Shown here one piece after another: positions 1 to 5,588 of a stretch of 6,546 bases of DNA (position 1 is its first letter; each line of letters begins with the position of its first letter). Both the position numbers and the translations under genes were made by a program. Under the pieces are notes generated by a model, which ran no database searches, was not told the origin of the DNA, and saw only the letters and a program-made list of their open reading frames with translations. Source of the stretch: JBFKPQ01 sp041628225 (GTDB lineage: Bacteria > Actinomycetota > Acidimicrobiia > Spongiisociales > JAENVV01); NCBI GenBank assembly GCA_041628225.1, contig JBFKPQ010000133.1:1-6546 (forward strand), in the 5' to 3' direction.

Positions 1-659
1 CGGCTGATGGGCGGCTCTGGATCGGCGGGACGAGCCCGGTGGAACTCGGCGCGGGTGTCGCGCACCTGTTTCGTCAGATTGCCGAAGAGATGCTCCAACT
101 GCACGAGCCGATCCTCCGAGTAGTCCTCCGCGTCGAGCCGCACGCGCCGCGCCTCGGCCTCGGCATTCCGGACGAGGATGTTGGCCTCTTCGACGGCTTC
201 GGCCAACACATGGCTCTGTGACACCAGCTCCTTCGACCTGGCCTGCGCCTTGTCGATGATCTCTTTGCCCTTCTCGTTGGTGCGCGCCACGAAGGCCTCA
301 CGCTCGCGGATCATCCAACGCGCCTGGCGTAGCTCTTCGGGCAGCAGCTGCCGCAGCCGTTCCAGATTGGCGATGAACGCGCCCTTGTCCACGAGCACGT
401 TCGACGACAACGGCATCGTCTTGGCATTCCGAAGCTGGTCGATGAGCTCACCGATCATGGCGTCGACCGCTCCTACGGAGGCCTTGTCGAGCGGATCCTC
501 GATCGGTTCCGCCGAGACGCCCGGCAGCGGTACGACCTTGTCGAACACGTCGGAGTCCACGGCATCGCCATGGACGTCGTCGAATGCGTCGTCGTCGTAG
601 GCGACCTTCTCGTCGTCTCCGATGATGTCCTCGAATTCGTCGAACGGGTTGTCACCCAT
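1..659 (-). CDS. SepIVA-like coiled-coil cell-division protein (3' end cut by window edge)
   Basis: About 219 codons are visible and the frame is still open at the left edge. The protein begins MGDNPFDEFEDIIGDD, and 17 of its first 40 residues are Asp or Glu. From about residue 65 comes a region reading AVDAMIGELIDQL, then MPLSSNVLVDKG and LPEELRQARWMIRERE, followed by a long charged helix to about residue 205 with the segment AEAEARRVRLDAEDY. There are no membrane segments. From memory, this core matches mycobacterial SepIVA, a DivIVA-related coiled-coil septation factor often mislabelled as ATP synthase subunit B-like. A structural role at the septum or growing cell envelope is inferred from that resemblance. 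The ATG at 659 is preceded by AAGGAG (667-672) with a 7-base spacer and overlaps the coaD stop by 8 bases, so it is a convincing start. An in-frame ATG at residue 68 would remove the acidic tail but lacks this support. It could instead be a more distant DivIVA-domain protein. Confidence 0.75.
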   Translation of the reverse strand, partial: MGDNPFDEFEDIIGDDEKVAYDDDAFDDVHGDAVDSDVFDKVVPLPGVSAEPIEDPLDKASVGAVDAMIGELIDQLRNAKTMPLSSNVLVDKGAFIANLERLRQLLPEELRQARWMIREREAFVARTNEKGKEIIDKAQARSKELVSQSHVLAEAVEEANILVRNAEAEARRVRLDAEDYSEDRLVQLEHLFGNLTKQVRDTRAEFHRARPADPEPPIS

Positions 660-1128
660 CGGTCTGCTCCTTCATCGCCGCCGCCACCGAGGGCGGCACC
701 AGATCGTCGATGGAACCGCCCAGACGGGCGACTTCCCTCACCAGCGACGACGACACGAACGAGTACTCCGGTGCTGTCGGCAGGAACACCGTCGTCACAC
801 CGGTCAAATGCTCGTTCATGTGCGCCATCTGAACCTCGTATTCGAAATCAGCAACGGCCCGAAGCCCCTTCACGATCGCGTCGGCACCGCGCTGTTCCGC
901 GTATTCGACGAGCAGACCACCGAAGGACGCCACGGAGACGTGCGGTAGGTCGTCGAACAGCTCATCGAGCAGCGCCACGCGCCGTTCGGCGGGAAACCAC
1001 GGCGACTTGGAAGGGTTCGCGACGACCGCCACGATCACTTCGTCGAAGAGGTCGGCCGCTCGGCGGACGACATCGGTGTGCCCGTGGGTAGGCGGATCGA
1101 AGCTCCCAGGCACCAAGGCCCTGCTCAT
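652..1128 (-). CDS. coaD: Phosphopantetheine adenylyltransferase (CoaD)
   Basis: This cytoplasmic enzyme of 158 residues transfers AMP from ATP to 4'-phosphopantetheine, giving dephospho-CoA, the penultimate step of coenzyme A synthesis. The nucleotidyltransferase signature PGSFDPPTHGH is at residues 7-17, with the (T/H)xGH element at T14-H17. The second signature, KGLRAVADFEYEVQMAHMN (residues 87-105), holds the phosphopantetheine-site and ATP-site residues of the family. The third, SFVSSSLVREVARLGG (123-138), binds the ATP phosphates. Length is typical for bacterial CoaD (about 160). All key residues appear intact. The ATG is preceded by AAAGGAG (1134-1140) with a 5-base spacer and overlaps the rsmD stop as ATGA, which points to coupled translation. 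The pairing with rsmD is widely conserved in bacteria. Identification is very secure. Confidence 0.97.
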   Translation of the reverse strand: MSRALVPGSFDPPTHGHTDVVRRAADLFDEVIVAVVANPSKSPWFPAERRVALLDELFDDLPHVSVASFGGLLVEYAEQRGADAIVKGLRAVADFEYEVQMAHMNEHLTGVTTVFLPTAPEYSFVSSSLVREVARLGGSIDDLVPPSVAAAMKEQTDG

Positions 1129-1664
1129 CCGGACTCCTTTACGTATCTCCAGAGCTGCGCTCCCCCGTAGTTTCGCGCATCGACCAGCTCCAACCGGGGA
1201 ACCTCGAAAGCAGGCTCGCCGATTCGCCGGTGGACGACCACGACCGCCCCGCCGTCGAGGTGAGCCTCGAGCCGTTCCAACACGCGCTGCACCTCGGCGT
1301 GCGGCAGGGGATACGGAGGGTCGACGAAGACGAGATCGAATGCGTCCGTCGTGGAGTCGATGAAACGCTCCACGTCGCCTTGGACGACCCGACCCCCCAA
1401 ACCGACGGCCGACACATTGGCCTCGAGCACGGCCACCACGTTGCGGTCACGTTCCACGAACACAGCAGATGCCGCACCGCGACTGAGCGCCTCCAACCCA
1501 ATCGAACCGGTACCGGCATACAGATCGAGCACGCGAGCACCCTCGACATGGCCGGAGAGCGACGAAAACAGCGCCTCTTTGACCCGGTCTTGGATCGGCC
1601 GGGTCACATGACCGGTCGGCGCCTTCAGCCGTCGGCCCTTGGCCGTCCCGGCGATCACCCGCAT
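1125..1664 (-). CDS. rsmD: 16S rRNA (guanine966-N2)-methyltransferase (RsmD)
   Basis: This 179-residue SAM-dependent methyltransferase modifies G966 of 16S rRNA in the small ribosomal subunit. The N-terminus MRVIAGTAKGRRLKAP is the usual RsmD opening, followed by TRPIQDRVKEALF (21-33). The SAM-binding loop VLDLYAGTGSIGLEAL is at 45-60, and the acidic residue ending beta-2 is in FVERDRN (69-75). The catalytic N2-guanine motif DPPY is at 115-118. I chose the ATG at 1664 rather than the upstream ATG at 1715 because the protein then begins exactly where the family does, and because the longer form would run into recG in another frame. There is no clear Shine-Dalgarno sequence here. The start lies 8 bases past the end of the recG stop codon, so reinitiation after recG is plausible. 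It ends in an ATGA overlap with coaD. Confidence 0.95.
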   Translation of the reverse strand: MRVIAGTAKGRRLKAPTGHVTRPIQDRVKEALFSSLSGHVEGARVLDLYAGTGSIGLEALSRGAASAVFVERDRNVVAVLEANVSAVGLGGRVVQGDVERFIDSTTDAFDLVFVDPPYPLPHAEVQRVLERLEAHLDGGAVVVVHRRIGEPAFEVPRLELVDARNYGGAQLWRYVKESG

Positions 1665-1671
1665 CGCCGGC

Positions 1672-3858
1672 TCACGAGATGAACAGCCATTCCACGGCCT
1701 CCCCCAACAGGACACGGACTTCGTCGCGGATCTCGGCGTGATCGGAGAGCTTCGGGTCGGCCGCGACGAGGGCGAACGCCTCCCGACGCGCCGTCACGAG
1801 CGTTTCCATGTCGCGCAGGATGTCGGCCAGCTTGAGGTCCGCCATGCCCGACTGGCGGGCACCGAACACGGTCCCCTGACCGCGGATGCGAAGATCTTCC
1901 TCGGCGAGGCGGAACCCGTCGGTCGTGGCGACCATGGCGGCGATGCGGGCTTCGCCCTCCTCCGTACCGGGATCGGTCACGAGCACACAGTGGGCGGCGT
2001 GACGACCGCGACCCACCCGCCCGCGCAGCTGATGCAGCTGCGAGAGCCCGAACCGTTCGGCGTTCTCGATGACCATGACCGTCGCGTTCGGAATGTCGAT
2101 ACCCACCTCGATCACGGTCGTCGCCACCAGGACGTCGATGGCGCCATCGCGCATGGCCTCCATGACCTCCTCTTTGTCGGACGGGCGCATCTGTCCGTGC
2201 AGGAGACCCACACGCAGATCCGGGAACACCGCCCGCAGCCGTTCGAATTCGGCGGTCGCCGAGGCCGCCTCCACCTTGGCCGAATCCTCGACCAGCGGAC
2301 ACACCACGAAGGCCTGCCGGCCGTCGGCGACCTCATCGCGAATCAGTCGATGGACCTTCTCCACCTCGGGTCCCGATGTTCCCACTGCGGTCGTGGTCAC
2401 CGGCGTCCTCCCGGGAGGCATCTCGTCGAGGACCGAGACGTCGAGATCCCCGTAGAGCGTCATCGAGAGCGTCCGCGGAATGGGCGTGGCGGTCATGATG
2501 AGGAGATCCGGGTCGTTGTCACCGGCCTTTTCCTTCAGCGCCACACGCTGGTGAACGCCAAAACGGTGCTGCTCATCGACCACCGCAGCCCCGAGCGCTG
2601 CGAAGTGCACGCCTTCTTGAATCAGTGCGTGCGTTCCGATGACGATGTCGACCCGCCCCTCCGCGACGGCGTCGACCACCTCGGAACGTGAGGCTGCGCC
2701 GGGCGGACGGTCGGACAGCTCGGATGCCGACGACGTCAGCAGTGCCAGCGTGATCGTCCGGCGATGCGCGTCGGCGTCGGCAAACAGACTGTCCATGCCG
2801 AGCCGGGCGCCATCGCCGCGTTCGAGGGGGGCCATCTCGGCGCGTCCGAGGAGATCGCGGATCCCCAGGTAGTGCTGGACGGCGAGCACCTCCGTCGGCG
2901 CCATCACCGCACCCTGGCGCCCACCGGCCACGGCTTGGAGCAGCGCAGCCACCGCCACGACCGTCTTGCCCGAACCGACCTCGCCCTGGAGCAACCGGTG
3001 CATCGGGTGCACGCCCGCCAGGTCGGTGATGATCTCGCCGATTGCCCGTTGCTGAGCTCCCGTCGGCTCGAACGGCAGAGAGGCCAAGAAGGCGTCGACC
3101 AGAGATCGATCCGTGGTGTGCTGGATGCCCTTGGCCTCGGCGGCGCGACGGTTCTTGGTGAGCGCCAGCGCCACCTCGAGGCGGAACAATTCGTCGAACA
3201 CCAGCCGGTGTCGCGCCGGTCCGACGGCGTCGATGCTGTCCGGAAAATGGATGTCTTTGATGGCGGTCTCCCGATCGACCAGGTCGAGACGGTCGCGAAA
3301 CTCGGTGGCGAGCGGATCTGATAGGGGAAGCGCACGCCCCAACGCGTTATGGACGGCTCGGCGAAGGTGCCCGGGAGCGACATCCGACATGGACGGATGG
3401 ATCGGCACCACCCTGCCCGTGGTCAGGCTCTGCGACGGGGAGGACAGCACGTCGACGGCCGGGCTCTTCATCTGCAGTCGCCCCCGATACCGCTCCACCT
3501 TTCCAGACAGCGCCACCTCGGCCCCTGCGCTCAGTTGCCGAGCCCGAAACGTCTGATTGAACCACGTGGCCTTCAGGTACCCGCGCCCGTCCGTGAACGT
3601 GGCGTCGATGATCGTCAGGTTGCGGCGCGGTCGACGCGTCGAGACATCCTGTACCGTCGCGATGACCGTCACCTCCTCGCCGACGGGGACCTCGTCGAGA
3701 CTCACCTGGGTCGACCGGTCGATGTACCGGCGCGGTGCGTGCAACAGGAGGTCGGCCACCGACCGGATACCTGCCTTGCGCAGGGCCTCTCCGCGCTTGC
3801 CCGACAGTCCGGACACTCGTTCGATGGGCACGCCACCCAGATACGCCAGAGTCCTCAT
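1672..3858 (-). CDS. recG: ATP-dependent DNA helicase RecG
   Basis: RecG is a 3'-5' superfamily 2 helicase that regresses stalled replication forks and branch-migrates Holliday junctions and R-loops. The 728-residue protein is slightly longer than the family's usual 680-700. A wedge/OB-fold region with PRRYIDRS (42-49) occupies roughly residues 1-160. Helicase motifs follow in order: I (Walker A) GEVGSGKT at 292-299, Ia MAPTEVLAVQH at 319-329, II DEQHRFGVHQR at 428-438, III MTATPIPRTL at 455-464, V TTVIEVGIDIPNATVMVIENA at about 580-600, and VI QLHQLRGRVGRG at 607-618. The RecG-specific TRG segment, TDGFRLAEEDLRIRGQG and GARQSG, is at 646-671. Every catalytic motif is intact. About 30 extra residues sit between motifs Ia and II (near 339-367). 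The ATG at 3858 lacks a strong ribosome binding site, so the exact start is less certain than the identity. It is the first gene of the leftward cluster and divergent from rpmB. Confidence 0.97.
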   Translation of the reverse strand: MRTLAYLGGVPIERVSGLSGKRGEALRKAGIRSVADLLLHAPRRYIDRSTQVSLDEVPVGEEVTVIATVQDVSTRRPRRNLTIIDATFTDGRGYLKATWFNQTFRARQLSAGAEVALSGKVERYRGRLQMKSPAVDVLSSPSQSLTTGRVVPIHPSMSDVAPGHLRRAVHNALGRALPLSDPLATEFRDRLDLVDRETAIKDIHFPDSIDAVGPARHRLVFDELFRLEVALALTKNRRAAEAKGIQHTTDRSLVDAFLASLPFEPTGAQQRAIGEIITDLAGVHPMHRLLQGEVGSGKTVVAVAALLQAVAGGRQGAVMAPTEVLAVQHYLGIRDLLGRAEMAPLERGDGARLGMDSLFADADAHRRTITLALLTSSASELSDRPPGAASRSEVVDAVAEGRVDIVIGTHALIQEGVHFAALGAAVVDEQHRFGVHQRVALKEKAGDNDPDLLIMTATPIPRTLSMTLYGDLDVSVLDEMPPGRTPVTTTAVGTSGPEVEKVHRLIRDEVADGRQAFVVCPLVEDSAKVEAASATAEFERLRAVFPDLRVGLLHGQMRPSDKEEVMEAMRDGAIDVLVATTVIEVGIDIPNATVMVIENAERFGLSQLHQLRGRVGRGRHAAHCVLVTDPGTEEGEARIAAMVATTDGFRLAEEDLRIRGQGTVFGARQSGMADLKLADILRDMETLVTARREAFALVAADPKLSDHAEIRDEVRVLLGEAVEWLFIS

Positions 3859-3961
3859 CGCCGCCTGACAGTACCGCCCGCGGTGGGATGTATCCTGCCA
3901 CCACCGATTCCCGAGGGCCGAGCGCCGCTGCTACCCTTCTCGGCCGACCGTAGGAGACTCC
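3859..3961. promoter_or_regulatory. Divergent recG / rpmB intergenic region
   Basis: This 103-base gap must contain the start signals for recG (leftward) and rpmB (rightward). For rpmB, CTGACA at 3865-3870 resembles a -35 box. TATCCT at 3891-3896 fits the TAnnnT pattern of a -10 box, but the 20-base spacer is long. Reading the -10 as ATGTAT (3888-3893) gives a 17-base spacer but a poorer hexamer. GGTGG (3882-3886) and CCACC (3898-3902) form a 5-base inverted repeat around the putative -10. No convincing recG promoter is visible by eye. The promoter location is inferred from position; the hexamer choices are weak. Confidence 0.4.
3952..3956 (+). promoter_or_regulatory. Ribosome binding site of rpmB
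   Basis: AGGAG lies 5 bases before the ATG at 3962. This fixes the rpmB start, which also gives the N-terminus expected for L28. Confidence 0.8.
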
Positions 3962-4150
3962 ATGTCAAACCGCTGCGAGATCTGCCAGAAAGAGCCCAGC
4001 TTCGGCAAGCAGGTCACGTTCTCACACAAGCGTTCCAGTCGACGCTGGACGCCCAACATCCAAAAGATCCGTGTCAAACACGGTTCCAACACGCGTCGCG
4101 CCCGGGTGTGCACCTCGTGCATCAAGGCCGGCAAGGTCGAAAAGGCCTGA
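3962..4150 (+). CDS. rpmB: Large-subunit ribosomal protein L28 (bL28), zinc-ribbon form
   Basis: This 62-residue basic protein is a structural component of the 50S ribosomal subunit. The family core SHKRSSRRWTPNIQKIRV is at 21-38. Two CxxC pairs, C5/C8 (CEIC) and C50/C53 (CTSC), mark the zinc-binding C+ form. Many actinobacteria also carry a cysteine-free L28 paralogue under zinc control. That is family knowledge; no such gene is visible here. The length is typical. AGGAG at 3952-3956 supports the ATG. The small cold-shock-like gene begins 4 bases after the rpmB stop, so the two are almost certainly cotranscribed. In many bacteria rpmB lies next to an Asp23/DAK pair leading into recG. Here recG is adjacent but reads the other way. 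Confidence 0.96.
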   Translation: MSNRCEICQKEPSFGKQVTFSHKRSSRRWTPNIQKIRVKHGSNTRRARVCTSCIKAGKVEKA

Positions 4151-4154
4151 CCGG

Positions 4155-4367
4155 ATGCAGGGTGTCGTCAAGCTCTACGACCCGGTGACCGGAGCAGGCA
4201 TCGTGGTCCGCGACGACGACCAGTCCGAAGTCTTGTTGCGCCCGGGCGCACTCGCCGGTTCCATCTTCCGGACGCTGCGCCAGGGCCAGCGCATCGTGTT
4301 CGACCTCACCGAAGCCGACGGCCAGGTCTTCGCATCGCAGATCCGCATGGGTTCGGACGGCTACTGA
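4155..4367 (+). CDS. Small cold-shock-domain-like protein with degenerate RNA-binding motifs
   Basis: This 70-residue protein has the cold-shock (CspA-type OB fold) pattern: an opening MQGVVKLYDPVTGAGIVV (1-18), a DDDQSEVLLRPGAL strand-and-turn (20-33), and FRTLRQGQRIVFDL (38-51) matching the family's GxxxLxEGQxVxF. The RNA-stacking aromatics are mostly replaced. Against E. coli CspA, RNP1 KGFGFI reads TGAGIV (12-17), and RNP2 VFVHF reads VLLRP (26-30). The KWF at the first strand is KLY. The fold is therefore likely, but canonical single-stranded nucleic-acid stacking is doubtful. The start at 4155 is chosen because the protein then begins where CspA does; a longer reading from 4071 would lie inside rpmB. 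A modest AAAAGG sits at 4140-4145, and the gene starts 4 bases after the rpmB stop, so coupled translation is likely. A ribosome-related role is only inferred from the neighbour. Confidence 0.8.
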   Translation: MQGVVKLYDPVTGAGIVVRDDDQSEVLLRPGALAGSIFRTLRQGQRIVFDLTEADGQVFASQIRMGSDGY

Positions 4368-4378
4368 GGCGGAAAGCC

Positions 4379-4395
4379 CGTAGTATCCGGCTACG
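4379..4395 (+). promoter_or_regulatory. Possible promoter or small hairpin upstream of the Lrp-domain gene
   Basis: The 45-base gap 4368-4412 contains TAGTAT (4381-4386), which fits a TAnnnT -10 box, but no good -35 box at the right distance. The arms CGTAG (4379-4383) and CTACG (4391-4395) could pair around a 7-base loop. There is no following T-run, so it is not a typical terminator. The element resembles the one upstream of rpmB. Function is speculative. Confidence 0.3.
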
Positions 4396-4400
4396 ACCAA

Positions 4401-4407
4401 AAAGGAG
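4401..4407 (+). promoter_or_regulatory. Ribosome binding site deciding a GTG start
   Basis: AAAGGAG ends 5 bases before the GTG at 4413 and supports that codon as the start of the Lrp-domain gene. No ATG is available nearby in frame. Confidence 0.8.
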
Positions 4408-4412
4408 CATCC

Positions 4413-4646
4413 GTGGTTCAGGCATACATCCTCGTGCAAACGGAAGTAGGCAAGGCCGCCCAGGTCGCCGAAGAGGTTCGGCGGATCTCGGGCGTCGAAT
4501 CGGCCGACGACGTGACCGGACCGTACGACGTGATCGTGCGTGCCGAGGCTGAGGACGTCGATCAGCTCGGCAAGCTCGTCGTGGCACGAGTCCAGGCCGT
4601 CGACGGAATCACCCGCACCCTGACCTGCCCGGTCGTTCACCTCTGA
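4413..4646 (+). CDS. Stand-alone Lrp/AsnC ligand-binding (RAM) domain protein
   Basis: The 77-residue product is only the C-terminal effector domain of Lrp/AsnC regulators, an alpha-beta sandwich of the AsnC_trans_reg/RAM family. Family features are AYILVQTEVGKAAQVAEEV (4-22), the GVESADDVTGPYDVIVRAEA stretch (27-46) with the G36-P37-Y38-D39 turn, and the closing DGITRTLTCPVV (64-75). There is no helix-turn-helix, and the good ribosome binding site directly before the GTG shows this is not a truncation. Proteins of this size are common in actinobacteria and some archaea. They assemble into dimers and higher oligomers and may bind amino acids. The ligand is unknown, and regulation could occur by pairing with a full-length Lrp protein (inference). 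The 3' end overlaps the convergent membrane-protein gene by 38 bases. The conserved C-terminus argues that this stop is genuine. Confidence 0.88.
   Translation: MVQAYILVQTEVGKAAQVAEEVRRISGVESADDVTGPYDVIVRAEAEDVDQLGKLVVARVQAVDGITRTLTCPVVHL
4609..4646. other. Tail-to-tail overlap of two converging coding sequences
   Basis: The last 38 bases of the plus-strand Lrp-domain gene are also the end of the minus-strand membrane-protein gene. The stops are TGA at 4644-4646 (plus) and TGA read from 4611-4609 (minus). No intrinsic terminator with a T-run is seen for either direction nearby. GC-rich short palindromes at about 4660-4692 lie inside the membrane-protein gene. Confidence 0.7.
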
Positions 4647-5568
4647 CGGCACGGCTCCGGCCGGCGAACACGGCGACGCCGATCCCGGCCGGTATCCAAT
4701 AGTCGATGATCCGGTAGACCAGGACCGGGGCGACGATGGTACGCGCCGCGAACCCGTACGCCGTCAACAGGCCGACGAGGCCGCCCTCGACGACCCCCAA
4801 CCCGCCCGGTGTGGCCAGAAGGCCGCCGACGATCGTGGAGAGGCCAAACGCCACCACCGTCTCCGACGGGGTCAGCTCGACGCCGAACGCTCCCACCGCG
4901 GCCCACAGCACGGCCGCCTCACTCACGACGCGGACCGCCACCAATGCGCCCTCGACCCACGACACCGGGCCGCCACCCGCCGTGGGCGCGAGATAATCGC
5001 GCAACCGGTCCGGCAGCCACCCGACGAGCCGATCCAGAACTGCGGTGCCCGCCAGCACGAACCCACCCGCCACGGCCAGCGCCGAACCCAGCACGATGGC
5101 CCCGGCAAAGATCAATGGGTGCGGCCCCTCGGTCGCCATCCAGACGAGTCCGGTGCCGGTCATGATCAGCAGGCCGCCATACGTGACGACGGTGACCCGC
5201 ACGGCGGCGCCCGCCGCCTCAGGCTCCTCGCCGCGCACGGTGAACGCCATGGTCGAAGGCGTCAGCGCACCTCCGGCAGGGAGTAGACGCGCCACGGCGG
5301 ATCCGGTCCAGGCTGCCGCCAGGGCCGCCCGCCAACTCACCGGATGACCGACGCGGCGCAGTCCGACTCGAAACAGCCCGGCGAACGCGACCTTGGCCGA
5401 CACCTCGAGCGACCATGCCAGAATGAGAAGCCCTACCGCCCGGCCATCGATCCGAGGAAGTTCCCAGCGGCGCGACGCGATCCACAGACCAACGCCGTAG
5501 GCCACGAAGGCACCCGCGATGATCGGCGTCCTCAGTTTGGCGAGGGCAAGCCCCCGATCGGTCGCCAT
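4609..5568 (-). CDS. YbhN/UPF0104-type multi-pass membrane protein (LPG synthetase transmembrane-domain family)
   Basis: This 319-residue inner-membrane protein has about eight hydrophobic segments, near residues 15-31, 44-65, 81-97, 123-145, 150-177, 205-230, 236-275 (probably two) and 280-302. Hallmarks of the family (PF03706, the flippase part of MprF and AglD-like proteins) are RLLPAGGA (94-101), LLATPGGLGVVEGGLVGLL (250-268) and the late YRIIDYWIPAGIG (285-297). It lacks the cytoplasmic aminoacyl-phosphatidylglycerol synthetase domain of MprF, so a lipid or polyprenyl-linked substrate transport role is only inferred; the substrate cannot be told. The C-terminal tail from about 303 is Arg/Gly-rich and poorly conserved in type; it is the part that overlaps the convergent gene. 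The ATG at 5568 is 20 bases after the universal stress gene stop, so it is probably cotranscribed with that gene. The ribosome binding site is weak (GATGAG just before the start). Confidence 0.83.
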   Translation of the reverse strand: MATDRGLALAKLRTPIIAGAFVAYGVGLWIASRRWELPRIDGRAVGLLILAWSLEVSAKVAFAGLFRVGLRRVGHPVSWRAALAAAWTGSAVARLLPAGGALTPSTMAFTVRGEEPEAAGAAVRVTVVTYGGLLIMTGTGLVWMATEGPHPLIFAGAIVLGSALAVAGGFVLAGTAVLDRLVGWLPDRLRDYLAPTAGGGPVSWVEGALVAVRVVSEAAVLWAAVGAFGVELTPSETVVAFGLSTIVGGLLATPGGLGVVEGGLVGLLTAYGFAARTIVAPVLVYRIIDYWIPAGIGVAVFAGRSRAVRGERPGRSGCG

Positions 5569-5588
5569 CTCATCAGTCTCGCGAACAT

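Noticed and set aside
570..1091. Plus-strand open frames opposite coaD and the SepIVA-like gene
   Set aside because: They are Arg/Pro-rich mirrors of conserved coding sequence on the other strand.
1665..1715. Longer rsmD starting at the ATG at 1715
   Set aside because: The 17 extra residues (MSCWGRPWNGC...) lie over the recG end, are unlike any RsmD N-terminus, and precede the family's usual MRVIAG start.
1655..2302. 215-residue minus-strand open frame in another frame of recG
   Set aside because: It is Arg/Gly-rich with no domain and is fully contained in the conserved C-terminal part of recG.
1639..2691. 350-residue plus-strand open frame opposite recG and the start of rsmD
   Set aside because: It is antisense to a recG with every helicase motif intact. 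Its product is rich in His, Arg, Gly and Asp with no recognisable domain, as expected for the mirror of a GC-rich gene.
4071..4154. Longer cold-shock-like protein starting inside rpmB
   Set aside because: The 28 extra residues are the shifted-frame reading of the basic rpmB coding region. The cold-shock fold starts exactly at the ATG at 4155.
3349..4188. 279-residue plus-strand open frame crossing the recG start, the intergenic gap and rpmB
   Set aside because: It runs through three differently coded regions and overlaps rpmB in another frame. The product is low in hydrophobic structure and has no motif.
4122..4652. 176-residue minus-strand open frame opposite the cold-shock-like and Lrp-domain genes
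   Set aside because: It is the mirror of two recognisable plus-strand genes and the gap between them. It has no family resemblance and no ribosome binding site that stands out.
4656..4692. GC-rich palindromes (two CCGGCCGG copies and CGGCGACGCCG) as a terminator for the Lrp-domain gene
   Set aside because: They lie inside the membrane-protein coding region, have very short loops and are not followed by a T-run. Such palindromes are common by chance at this GC content.
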